Assembly: GCF_019331795.1 (NCBI RefSeq)
Contig: NZ_JAHPZL010000001.1
Coordinates: 287,464-351,463 of the forward strand
Reading direction: 5' to 3'
DNA length: 64,000 nt
DNA from: Austwickia sp. TVS 96-490-7B
GTDB lineage: Bacteria; Actinomycetota; Actinomycetes; Actinomycetales; Dermatophilaceae
The notes under the pieces were generated by a model that had not been told where the DNA came from, did not search any database, and saw nothing but the letters and a program-made list of their open reading frames with translations. The position numbers and the translations under genes are program-made. Position 1 is the first letter of the stretch, and every line of letters begins with the position of its first letter. Positions 26,989-34,767 of this stretch are shown in pieces.

Positions 26989-27020
26989 TCTGGCACTTAA
27001 GACCCTGCCCAGGAGGCACC

Positions 27021-27440
27021 ATGACCGCCGGCGCTGCCCGTCCGGCCGTGCTCACTTACACCGAAGCCCGGTCGTCGTTCCGAGCCACCATCGACGCAGC
27101 CGCCAACGGCGGACTGCCCGTCATCGCCCGCGGTACGGACCGGGTGGCCATGGCCGATGCCGAAAAGCTGCGGCGTACCTTGTCTGCGCTGATCACCGAC
27201 AGGCCGCGGGTCTACACCGAAGAGGGCCTCTACACGTTGATCATGGAAGGCGCGGGGATCGGCACTGAGTCGGCTGACTTCGAGGCCGCGATCGTCGATC
27301 TGGTGGTGGCCCTGCGCGAGTACGCCGAGGACTACCCGCGGCTGCTGAACGCCCCCAACCACCAGGAAAACTGGAGCCTGGTGCAGCTGGTCAACCTGAG
27401 CACCGACGAGCAGCTGCGAGAGTGGATGCTGGGCCAGTGA
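27021..27440 (+). CDS. Phd/YefM-type antitoxin
   Basis: The 139-residue protein begins with the Phd/YefM DNA-binding pattern: VLTYTEARSSFRATIDAAANGGLPVIARGTDRVAMADAEKL, i.e. a TxARxxF helix followed by the PVxIxRxxxxxxVLxS-like strand. A longer C-terminal region (residues about 70-139, acidic and helical) would bind and neutralise the toxin. ATG 27021 has AGGAGG 5 bases upstream. The stop overlaps the GTG of the next gene (GTGA), the usual antitoxin-first coupling. A palindromic operator lies upstream. Confidence 0.75.
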   Translation: MTAGAARPAVLTYTEARSSFRATIDAAANGGLPVIARGTDRVAMADAEKLRRTLSALITDRPRVYTEEGLYTLIMEGAGIGTESADFEAAIVDLVVALREYAEDYPRLLNAPNHQENWSLVQLVNLSTDEQLREWMLGQ

Positions 27441-27865
27441 GCAGCCGGGGAAGCCCCAAGGACCATCTGCAGTTCTGCCAGCGCGAGGGGTGGACCTCGG
27501 TCCGAGGCGCCACCGGCAAGCTGGTCAGCCACCACCCGACGTTCGAACTGGTGCTCCCTGACGGGCGGATCCTGCGCACACGCATCTCCCACCCCGCCGA
27601 CGCACCCGAACAGTACAGCGCACACCTGTGGACCGTCATCCTCAAAGACCAGCTGGACGTGACCGAGGACGAGTTCTGGGACTGCGTGCGCGACAAGAAG
27701 CTGCCTGATCGGGGCCGTGTGGCGCCACCGGCCCGGCCTGCTCTGTCTTTGGGGATGGTGAGTCAGCTCCTGGATAACGGGGCCACCCGCGAACAGATCG
27801 CCGGGATGGACCAGCAGTCAGCACAGGCCTACCTCGCAGAAGTGTGGTCCCAACCCCGCCAGTGA
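27437..27865 (+). CDS. Putative toxin of the Phd/YefM-linked pair, HicA-like
   Basis: The 142-residue protein begins SSRGSPKDHLQFCQREGWTSV and then shows a basic histidine-bearing segment (GKLVSHHPTFELVLPDGRILRTRISH). This loosely matches the helix-strand-H-strand layout of HicA-type mRNA interferases and of proteins labelled cytotoxic translational repressors. A helical C-terminus (LSLGMVSQLLDNGATREQIAG) follows. GTG at 27437 overlaps the antitoxin stop. The toxin activity is inferred from the pairing and layout; no catalytic residue is proven. Confidence 0.6.
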   Translation: MSSRGSPKDHLQFCQREGWTSVRGATGKLVSHHPTFELVLPDGRILRTRISHPADAPEQYSAHLWTVILKDQLDVTEDEFWDCVRDKKLPDRGRVAPPARPALSLGMVSQLLDNGATREQIAGMDQQSAQAYLAEVWSQPRQ

Positions 27866-28120
27866 CTCCCTCGCCGCCGCGCCCCCAGAACTGTCCGCGA
27901 CGAGGCGACATGAGACTGCCCCGACCACACGCCCTTGACGCAGTTGGTCTTGGCAACCGCCTGCATCAAGGAGGCCCGCCGTGGTGGCCGCTATGCAACA
28001 TACGTGGCCGTTTGGGCAAAGTAGGCGGCTGTCGAGACGCTGCCCTACCTTGCCCAACCCTACGCGGCATACCTTGCAGATATCGCGGCGCGACGAAGCG
28101 GCCGCGCAACATGCCTCGTC

Positions 28121-28531
28121 TCAGCCAGTGGATGCGGGCAGCGAGGCGTGGTTGCGATCCACCATGTTGAGCACTCGCGCGCGAAGGACCACGTAGGGCT
28201 CGGCGAAGTGACGCGGTGCTCCTGCGGGGCGCTCGACGACCTCGCACCCGACGACCGTTTCTTCCTCAGCGAATTGCTCGGCAGTAAGGTCTACCACCGT
28301 GCCGTCGGGGAGACGGTTCCAGTAGTGGTATCCGATCTTCTGCCCATCGACGAAGACCTCGCCCAAGAGCAGGTCACCGCCGAGGAGATCCTGAATCACG
28401 AGCGCGCTCATGCCGCACTGCTCGCGAGATGGGTTCTCGTCGCTCCACTGCTCACGAGCGTAGGGGTAGCACGTGTCAGGGCCCCATGCGCTGCGTATCA
28501 CGGGCGCGAGACGGTCAATGTCGAGGGCCAT
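28121..28531 (-). CDS. YunG-like protein
   Basis: The 136-residue protein shows the YunG pattern: IRSAWGPDTCYPYAREQWSDENPSREQCGMSALVIQDLLGGDLLLG, followed by HYWNRLPDGTVVDLTAEQF. Conserved W, C, NP, QC and HYWN/DLT positions are all present. The role of YunG proteins is not known to me; the Cys-His-Asp arrangement suggests a hydrolase-like fold, which is an inference. The ATG lies within the end of an upstream open minus-strand frame (28498-28938), suggesting coupling to an upstream gene that is now damaged. Confidence 0.72.
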   Translation of the reverse strand: MALDIDRLAPVIRSAWGPDTCYPYAREQWSDENPSREQCGMSALVIQDLLGGDLLLGEVFVDGQKIGYHYWNRLPDGTVVDLTAEQFAEEETVVGCEVVERPAGAPRHFAEPYVVLRARVLNMVDRNHASLPASTG

Positions 28532-28938
28532 CCCAGCACCCTCTCATGGACCAGATCGGTGGCGCCGCGCAGCGCAGCTTCTCGGACGACGCGCTGCGAC
28601 CCGGACACAGGCCCTGACATCGACATGACCTGCGACCACCACCGTTCGACCACGACCAGGCGGACGCGCGCAGGGCGGCCGTGTGCAGGGCGGCCGTGTG
28701 CTAGCGGCCCGTGTACCTGGCGACGTGGCTCCCGTTGCAGCAGCGGCCTTTCCTCGATACTGGCTTCGGCGAAGTCGGCCAGGATCCGGGACAGATCAAG
28801 GAGATGCGCGCCGAGCTCAAGGGGCTGGGCCTTCCCCGGCTCGGTGTCTCCGTACCCAAAAGGTCCCCCATTTCGAAGAAGCGGAAGCAGTCCGAGGCTT
28901 CTCTCCAGAGGTGACGCACAGGCATCACCTTTGTCCGC
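28498..28938 (-). pseudogene. Open minus-strand frame without a start, probable damaged gene upstream of YunG
   Basis: This frame runs from a stop near 28938 to TGA 28498 and reads as a plausible helical protein (LELGAHLLDLSRILADFAEAS, ARVRLVVVERWWSQVMS, VREAALRGATDLV) with good third-position GC. It has no ATG/GTG/TTG early enough. An ATG in the neighbouring frame (about 28927) begins MPVRHLWREASDC, so a one-base slip between them could have split one gene. It contains a 15-bp tandem duplication. Confidence 0.35.
28671..28700. repeat. 15-bp tandem duplication
   Basis: The unit CAGGGCGGCCGTGTG occurs twice head to tail. In the minus-strand frame it doubles the peptide AHGRP. It is in phase (multiple of three), so it does not by itself explain the broken frame. 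Confidence 0.7.
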
Positions 28939-29133
28939 TCAGGAGTGCTACGGAAGGCACCCAAGATGCCAGGTGGCCAGGGTCCGCGAACTGAAGGCCC
29001 AGACCCCCATGTGCCCTTCGCGGTTCGTCGCTCTGCCGTCGACAGGGAGATGCGCTGACCGCGCCTAGCCATGTTGTCAGTGCCAGCGCCTACTGTCTGT
29101 CATAGTTGAAAGCCACGCTCTGGAGGTGCACTG

Positions 29134-29319
29134 ATGGGGTCTTCTACGACTGAATACATGACGCCGTCCGAGCTCGCCGAAGAGCTTCTTCGCCTCGAAG
29201 CCAAGCTCGGCATGACCGTCGACCTGGCTGAGCACCTCGCTGCTGCGAACGCGCTTGACGCCGACCTGTACCAGGTGCTTCGCCGCATCCGGGACCTCAA
29301 GTGGCTCCAGACCGCGTGA
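29134..29319 (+). CDS. Small helical protein, first gene of an uncharacterised two-gene unit
   Basis: The 61-residue, mainly helical protein begins MGSSTTEYMTPSELAEELL. The ATG has GGAGG 8 bases upstream. Its stop overlaps the GTG start of the next gene (GTGA), so the two are co-translated. Such a small helical protein preceding a larger soluble partner recalls an antitoxin or chaperone, but no known antitoxin motif is present. Confidence 0.6.
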   Translation: MGSSTTEYMTPSELAEELLRLEAKLGMTVDLAEHLAAANALDADLYQVLRRIRDLKWLQTA

Positions 29320-30038
29320 GTACGCTCGAGGAGGAATCCGAGGCGTTCGCTCGTCGCATCTCCGATGCTGTGTCATCCTTCATCGGCCATACGGTGCCAT
29401 TCAAGGCGACGAGCAGTGGTTCACGTTTCGTGGTGTCCGATGACACGAACGGCATTACGATCCCAGTCGGCGAAGAGGGCACTCTGGCGTTAGAGGTGAA
29501 CTACCGCTGTGAACTCGACGGTTCCGGTCGATACCTCAAGGTGTTGAACTCCAAAGTCGCCGTCTATGCCGGGAGCCGCCCGAAGGGCGACCCTCTCTTC
29601 AGATACGAGTATGTCCACAATCGAGGCGAGGGGCTTCCAGCCGGGCATCTGCATGTCCACGCTCATCGTGATCAGTTCACCCGCGTCATGACACTCGCCG
29701 CAATCTCAGGTGTGTCTCGCCGCCAGTCCGCCCCTAACTCCGAGCTTGAGGCAGCACGGATGTCACGGATTCACTTTCCCACGGGTGGCCACCGGTCCCG
29801 GCCCACGCTCGAGGACGTGATCCAGATGATCGAGGAGGAGTCCGGTGCCAAGCCGGGTCCGACCTGGCCCGAAGTTCTCCGCAGCAACCGTGTTCAGTGG
29901 CGGCGACACCAGACCGGCGCCGCCGTCCGTGACTGCCCGAGCGAGGCAGTGCGGGTGCTCAAAGAACTTGGTTACGTCGTAGCTCTGCCAGCTGCGGGTC
30001 CAGCGCCGGACCGGGTGGAGCGACTCGCGGAGTTCTGA
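29316..30038 (+). CDS. Conserved-looking hypothetical protein, second gene of two-gene unit
   Basis: The 240-residue soluble protein starts VSTLEEESEAFARRISDAVSS. A beta-rich middle follows: SSGSRFVVSDDTNGITIPVG, then YRCELDGSGRYLKVLNSKVAV. A His-rich stretch (GHLHVHAHRDQ) and IHFPTGGHRSRPTLEDVIQMI come next. The C-terminus has WRRHQTGAAVRDCPSEAV and LKELGYVV. The HVHAH and HFPTGGHRxRPxLED segments look like conserved functional sites, possibly metal or nucleic-acid contacts. I believe this is a recurring actinobacterial family of unknown function, often found with a small partner. The GTG start is chosen for the GTGA overlap. Confidence 0.65.
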   Translation: MSTLEEESEAFARRISDAVSSFIGHTVPFKATSSGSRFVVSDDTNGITIPVGEEGTLALEVNYRCELDGSGRYLKVLNSKVAVYAGSRPKGDPLFRYEYVHNRGEGLPAGHLHVHAHRDQFTRVMTLAAISGVSRRQSAPNSELEAARMSRIHFPTGGHRSRPTLEDVIQMIEEESGAKPGPTWPEVLRSNRVQWRRHQTGAAVRDCPSEAVRVLKELGYVVALPAAGPAPDRVERLAEF

Positions 30039-30202
30039 AAACTTGGGATACCAACCCCATAACTGAAGGCACTCAACACGCCCGAGATGCATAACGTCAG
30101 CTAATTCTTAGAATCGGCCCCCAGTCTTACACGATTGAGCGCACCTCGACACCGATCCCCCCTCAGCGACCAGGGGCACAGCAGCCATCTCGACAACAAA
30201 TA

Positions 30203-32545
30203 TCAGTAGTTCGTCGCCATGTTGGTGAATCGGCTGTAATGGCCCTGGAAAGCAACAGTGATCGTCTTGGTCGGGCCGTTACGGTGCTTAGCGACAATGA
30301 TGTCGGCTTCACCTTCGCGGGGGGAATCTTGCTCATACATGGATTCGCGGTGCAGCAGCATCACCATGTCGGCGTCTTGTTCGATGGAGTTGTGGACGGC
30401 GATGCCGTCGGCGACGAAGTTGTGACTGCCGAGGACGGTTGCGTCGTAGACCTGTTCGACACCGTCGAGGTCGATGCTGGTGATGGTGTCCCAGTGGACG
30501 TCGTTGATGGCAGTCAGGTCCATTCCGGCGTGGTCGAGGGTGGCGGCGACGTCGGGGAGGGCGCCGGTGTCGGGGCTGGCATGCAGGGTGGTGGCGATGG
30601 CCTGCCAGGTGGTGCCGACGGTGACGGGGCTGGTGGGGACGGCGGTGGCGGCGCGCACGATCCCGAGGAGTCGTACGGCGTCGACGACGGATTCTCCGTC
30701 GATGCCGATTTCTTGGAGGAAACGGCGTTGGCAGTCGAGGTCGACGATGTCGAGCATCCAGCCGGTGTGGTCGTGCACGATGTGCCCGGTGATCCCGAAG
30801 CGCCACAGCAGGGGGCTGATGCGGTCGAGGAGGTCGCGGTGGTCCGCGAAGCAGAAGATGTGCCCGCCGGGGTGGTCGGTGGCGAGCATGACGCCACCGA
30901 CTTCGGTGAACACGGCCCGTAGGAATAGCGCGATGTGCCGTTTGGGCAGGCTGGATATCGCGCTGGGAAGCCTCAGGTCAGCCATGCGGCAGCTGAGCCG
31001 CGCGGCGGTGACGACGTCTTCGTCGCTCCAGCTGGTGTCTTCTTCGGCGGGTGCGGGGACGTGGCGGGGCACGGCGAGGCGTTCGCCGCGGCGTAGGTCG
31101 CTGAGGGCACGCCAACCGTCGTAGGTGAGGAAGGGGTGGTTGGCGGTGGCGCGGATGGTGCGGCCGTCAGCGGTGGTGAGCCGAAAGACCGGCCGGGTCC
31201 CGGTGGGGAACGCGTGGGTCATGAGTCGGGGCACGTACCGCAATGATTCGTCGAGGGCCCAGACGGGGATGTCGGTGGCGCCGGTCGCGGCGAGCGCGCC
31301 GATGGTGGTGGGGGCTCCGGTGTCGGCGCGCAGGATGGTGGTGTCTGCGGTGAGGCATCCGGATTCACGCAGGTCGCTGACTTGTGGTTTTTTGTCGGTG
31401 CGTTGTTCGGGGCCACGGTTGAGCTGGGAGAGTGCGATGACGGGCACGTCGAGCTCTTTGGCGAGGAGTTTGAGGGCGCGGGAGAATTCGGAGACTTCCT
31501 GTTGGCGGCTTTCTACGCGTTTGCCGGAGCTCATGAGCTGCAGGTAGTCGATGATGACGAGTTTGAGGTTGTTGCGTTGTTTGAGACGGCGGCATTTAGC
31601 TCTGATTTCCATCAGCGACATGTTGGGTGAGTCGTCGATGAAGAGTGGCGCCGTATCAAAGTCTGATGCTAGTCGGGCGAGTTTTTCCCAGTCGCGGTCT
31701 TCGAGTTTGCCGCGCCGGATTTTTGACAGGTTGATGCCTGCTTCTGCGGAGATGAGGCGCATCGTGATTTCTGATTTGCTCATTTCCAGGGAGAAGATGA
31801 CGGTGGCTTGTTGGTTTTTGATCGCTGCGGCTCGTGCGAAGTCCAGGGCGAGGGTGGATTTGCCGACGGCTGGTCGTGCCGCGATGACGATCATTTGTCC
31901 GCCGTGCAGGCCGTTGGTGAGTTCGTCGAGTTCGGTGAATCCGGTGGGGACGCCGGACATTTCGCCGCTGGCGCCGCCGGCGGCTTCGATTTCGTCGTAG
32001 GTGGGTTCGAGGAGGTCGCGCAGCAGGTGGTAGTCCTCGCCGCCGCGTTTGTCGGCGACGGCGTAGACCTCGGCTTGGGCGGCATTGACGATTTCTTCGA
32101 CGTCGCCGCCGCCTTGACCGAATCCCATTTGGACGATGCGGGTGCCGGCGTCGACGAGGCGGCGCAGGGTGGCTCGTTCGGCGACGATGTGGGCGTAGTA
32201 GCCGGCGTTGGCGGCGGTCGGCACTGAGGAGATGAGGTCGTGCAGGTAGGCCTGTCCGCCGATTTTGGTGAGGTCACCGCGTTTGGTGAGTTCGTCGGCG
32301 ACGGTGATGGCGTCTGCTGGTTCGCCGCGGCCGTAGAGGTCGAGGATCGCGTCGTAGATCAGTTCGTGGGCGGGGCGGTAGAAGTCGGTGCCGCGTAGCG
32401 CTTCGACGCAGTCGGCGATGGCGTCTTTGGAGAGCAGCATTCCGCCGAGGACGGATCGTTCGGCGGTGACATCTTGGGGGGGCATCCGGTCGTTGGGGCC
32501 GGAGGGGGATGCGGCGTATTGCTCTTCGAGTTCCGAGATGGACAT
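30203..32545 (-). CDS. dnaB: Replicative DNA helicase DnaB with in-frame intein
   Basis: The 780-residue precursor gives a helicase of 457 residues after removal of residues 397-719. The N-terminal DnaB domain starts at about 24 (PQDVTAERSVLGGMLLS). The RecA-like domain has Walker A ARPAVGKST (about 223-231), EMSKSEI, the Walker B region VIIDYLQLM and the DNA-loop/arginine-finger regions up to DLRESG, continuing as SIEQDADMVMLLHRE after the intein. It unwinds DNA at the replication fork. The ATG 32545 start fits homologues. The upstream 700 bases carry a cluster of DnaA boxes. The MATE gene is divergent from it. Confidence 0.95.
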   Translation of the reverse strand: MSISELEEQYAASPSGPNDRMPPQDVTAERSVLGGMLLSKDAIADCVEALRGTDFYRPAHELIYDAILDLYGRGEPADAITVADELTKRGDLTKIGGQAYLHDLISSVPTAANAGYYAHIVAERATLRRLVDAGTRIVQMGFGQGGGDVEEIVNAAQAEVYAVADKRGGEDYHLLRDLLEPTYDEIEAAGGASGEMSGVPTGFTELDELTNGLHGGQMIVIAARPAVGKSTLALDFARAAAIKNQQATVIFSLEMSKSEITMRLISAEAGINLSKIRRGKLEDRDWEKLARLASDFDTAPLFIDDSPNMSLMEIRAKCRRLKQRNNLKLVIIDYLQLMSSGKRVESRQQEVSEFSRALKLLAKELDVPVIALSQLNRGPEQRTDKKPQVSDLRESGCLTADTTILRADTGAPTTIGALAATGATDIPVWALDESLRYVPRLMTHAFPTGTRPVFRLTTADGRTIRATANHPFLTYDGWRALSDLRRGERLAVPRHVPAPAEEDTSWSDEDVVTAARLSCRMADLRLPSAISSLPKRHIALFLRAVFTEVGGVMLATDHPGGHIFCFADHRDLLDRISPLLWRFGITGHIVHDHTGWMLDIVDLDCQRRFLQEIGIDGESVVDAVRLLGIVRAATAVPTSPVTVGTTWQAIATTLHASPDTGALPDVAATLDHAGMDLTAINDVHWDTITSIDLDGVEQVYDATVLGSHNFVADGIAVHNSIEQDADMVMLLHRESMYEQDSPREGEADIIVAKHRNGPTKTITVAFQGHYSRFTNMATNY
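30389..31357 (-). other. Intein within DnaB (323 residues)
   Basis: The intein begins with Cys397 (CLTADTTILRAD, block A), has block B TANHPFLTYDGW with the TxxH histidine, and ends VYDATVLGSHNFVADGIAVHN (blocks F and G, penultimate His718, terminal Asn719), followed by Ser720. All residues needed for protein splicing are present. The insertion point, after DLRESG, is the one used by the mycobacterial DnaB intein. The middle has only a weak trace of a LAGLIDADG-type homing endonuclease (IALFLRAVFTEVGGVM lacks the acidic catalytic residue), so it is probably splicing-competent but no longer mobile. Confidence 0.9.
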
Positions 32546-33250
32546 GCGCTACCCGACCCTCCTTCTCCAAGCCGTGCGTCGTCATGACGATCAGGTCTGT
32601 GCGGCTCCCCGTTGAGCAGTCTGCCGCTGCGCTCTGACAACGCGTCGACCTGCACAGGAGACCTGGGCGACCGGCGCGATGGGACGTTGTCATCTTGATC
32701 GGCAGGAACCGCGCCCGGACAAGGTCGAGCGCCCAACAAGACGTTTGTGCGAGTGCGGCGTGCACACGTTACGGCGTTGGAAGCGTCCGCTCAATCACAG
32801 CTGTGGATAACGCTGTGGACAACTTGTGGACAACTGCCTCTCATCGGTGGAGAACATCCACAGCCTGTGGATACAGCTGGGGATAAGCGGGGGATTTATT
32901 GCCGCTTCCCCCGCATTGACCGGCCCGAATACAACGCACAGCCTGTTGATTGTGGAGAAGTTGTCGCAGGGGCACCCTGCGAGACAGCATGTCTCACAGA
33001 GCGGATATCAGGCCCGCCACCATGCCCAGCCTGGCCCCCTCCCCCTCCGGTCGACGCCGTACGGCGATCACCGCACCCCTCTCACCAGCCCTGTGGAAAC
33101 TCCTGTGGATAACTGCATGTTTATCCATGCCCCCTGACCTCCCCTCTTTACCACGACTTTGATAAAACCCGACTTCAGGAAGCTGCAACCCAGCATTCGG
33201 TCAATGCCACGTCAATTCCCCAGATCACCCGGTCCCCTGGGGACAAGGAT
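32546..33250. other. Intergenic region between dnaB and the MATE gene
   Basis: These 705 bases have no convincing gene. They hold the dnaB promoter region next to 32546, a dense group of DnaA-box-like sequences (entered separately) and the MATE promoter near 33150-33250. Short open frames on the plus strand through the box cluster are artefacts of the repeated motif. Confidence 0.7.
32802..33129. promoter_or_regulatory. Cluster of DnaA-box-like sequences
   Basis: Relative to TGTGGATAA (reverse complement TTATCCACA), perfect matches lie at 32802-32810 and 33104-33112. One- or two-mismatch copies lie at 32814-32822, 32825-32833, 32854-32862 (opposite orientation), 32866-32874, 32878-32886, 32951-32959, 33092-33100 and 33121-33129 (opposite orientation). 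About ten boxes in 330 bases is far above chance. Most face the same way, and one AT-rich patch (gggatttattg) lies among them. DnaA binding here could control dnaB, titrate DnaA, or mark an origin-like region. dnaA and dnaN are not in the window, so the main oriC is not demonstrated. Confidence 0.75.
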
Positions 33251-34672
33251 GTGGAAAACTCGAGTGAGCAACCGGGACACACCACCACGACACGCCGTCG
33301 GTATCGTTCCTTCGTGACCGCCAACACCCCTGCCCCTCAATCAGCGCAGGGGTATACCCGTGACATCCTGCGGCTCGCTATCCCCGCCTATGTCACTCTC
33401 GTCGCAGAACCCCTCTTCCTTTTAGCCGACTCTGCCATCATCGGCCACCTTGGCACCTCCAGCCTCGCTGGTGTTGGCATCGCTGGCGCCATCTTGTCCA
33501 CCGCCGCTGGCCTTTTTGTCTTCCTGGCGTACAGCACGACAGCTGTCGTCGCCCGCACTCTCGGCGCTGCAGGGACCCGCCACGCCTTGGGCGCCGGACT
33601 CGACGGGATCTGGCTGGCTGCCGCGCTCGGAATCCTCAGTTGCGCTGTCGTCGGTCTCGGCGCCGCACCTCTCGCTGCTGCTTTCGGACCGTCCCCTGAG
33701 GTCCTGAGCCACGCCATCACCTACCTGCGGATCAGCGCCCTCGGCCTGCCCGCGATGCTGCTGACCCTGGCTACCACCGGCATCCTGCGCGGACTTCAGG
33801 ACACCCGCACCCCCTTGCTGGTCACCACCTTCGGCTTCACCGCCAACATCGCCCTCAACGTGTGGTTTGTCCTCGGCCTGCACCTCGGCGTCGCCGGATC
33901 AGCCTGGGGCACCGTCATCGCCCAAAACTCCATGGCGCTCGCACTGTTGGCGGTAGTAGCTCGCGCCGCGCATCACCACCGCGCCCCTCGACGTCCTCAC
34001 CTGCGTGGCATCCTCACTGCCGCCGTCGACGGCGTACCGCTGCTGGTGCGCACTCTCGCGCTGCGCACCATCTTGTTGCTGACGACGTGGGCAGCTGCCG
34101 CGCTCGGCGATATCCCGTTGGCTGCTTATCAGGTGTCCGCGACGATCTGGACTTTCCTGACGTTCTCACTGGACGCCCTCGCCATCGCCGGTCAGTCCCT
34201 GACCGGGCATGCCTTGGGACGCGGCGACACCGCCGCTGCCCGCACCATGACCACCATGATGACTCGCTGGGGCACCTGGTGTGGCGTCGCCTTGGGCGTC
34301 CTACTGCTGCCCCTACACACTGTCCTGCCAGTGCTTTTCACCCCGGATCAGGGAGTGCGGGACGCTTTGGCGATGGCGCTTCTGGTCGTCGCCCTAGGCC
34401 AACCGATCTCCGGGTATGTTTTCGTCCTCGACGGGGTGCTCATCGGCGCCGGAGATGCCAGGTGGCTGGCACTCGCCCAGGTGTGGCTCCTGGTGGCTTA
34501 TGCCCCGCTCGCGGTCGCCGTGCACGTCTGCGCGGACCAACTCACCTCAACCGGCCCTGGGATCGCCGTCATGGTCCTCTGGGGGGCTTTCCAGATCTTC
34601 ATGGGGCTGCGCGCGGTGGCCTTGGGGCGGCGCGCCCGCACCGACTCGTGGATGACGGTCGGTGCCGCATGA
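33251..34672 (+). CDS. MATE-family efflux transporter (DinF-like)
   Basis: The 473-residue protein has about 12 membrane helices. The MATE signature region is near the start: DILRLAIPAYVTLVAEPLFLLADSAIIGHLGTSSLAGVGIA, with the D/E-rich turn typical of the DinF branch. Such proteins exchange cations for drugs or metabolites. The start may be GTG 33251 or the downstream GTG 33314; neither has a strong ribosome site. In relatives a MATE gene commonly lies between rplI and dnaB, so this gene is probably part of that core block, although here it is divergent from dnaB. Its stop overlaps an ATG in frame with the regulator that follows. Confidence 0.88.
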   Translation: MENSSEQPGHTTTTRRRYRSFVTANTPAPQSAQGYTRDILRLAIPAYVTLVAEPLFLLADSAIIGHLGTSSLAGVGIAGAILSTAAGLFVFLAYSTTAVVARTLGAAGTRHALGAGLDGIWLAAALGILSCAVVGLGAAPLAAAFGPSPEVLSHAITYLRISALGLPAMLLTLATTGILRGLQDTRTPLLVTTFGFTANIALNVWFVLGLHLGVAGSAWGTVIAQNSMALALLAVVARAAHHHRAPRRPHLRGILTAAVDGVPLLVRTLALRTILLLTTWAAAALGDIPLAAYQVSATIWTFLTFSLDALAIAGQSLTGHALGRGDTAAARTMTTMMTRWGTWCGVALGVLLLPLHTVLPVLFTPDQGVRDALAMALLVVALGQPISGYVFVLDGVLIGAGDARWLALAQVWLLVAYAPLAVAVHVCADQLTSTGPGIAVMVLWGAFQIFMGLRAVALGRRARTDSWMTVGAA

Positions 34673-34767
34673 CCCCACCATCCCACCGTCATCCCCTTCG
34701 AGGAGCCGCCCTCCGAGGGGCCACGCCCCGCCGTGGCTCGCTGCGCCACCCTAGCTACCCTGGGAAG

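Larger units (their letters stand above)
26190..27020. other. GC-rich junk segment with gene fragments
   Basis: No intact gene is seen over 830 bases. Plus-strand fragments are visible in shifting frames: a restriction-like N-terminal piece (26357-26661) and a fragment ending RLQAYVATAEARREAAATAAARV near 26830. A helical piece containing HYAKHPDLYGRFLTVPDP follows near 26900. Stops between them show that the region is decayed. It sits between AT-rich unknown genes and the toxin-antitoxin operon, so it is probably remains of a mobile or defence locus. Confidence 0.45.

Noticed and set aside
28711-28914. 67-residue plus-strand frame near the tandem repeat
   Set aside because: The opposite strand has a longer frame with better third-position GC; this one lacks a ribosome site.
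32802-33129. Calling the DnaA-box cluster the chromosomal oriC
   Set aside because: dnaA and dnaN, which flank oriC in actinobacteria, are absent and no strong AT-rich unwinding element is evident; kept as a regulatory cluster.
32747-33162. Plus-strand frames through the DnaA-box cluster
   Set aside because: They arise from the repeated TGTGGATAA-type motif and have no coding character.
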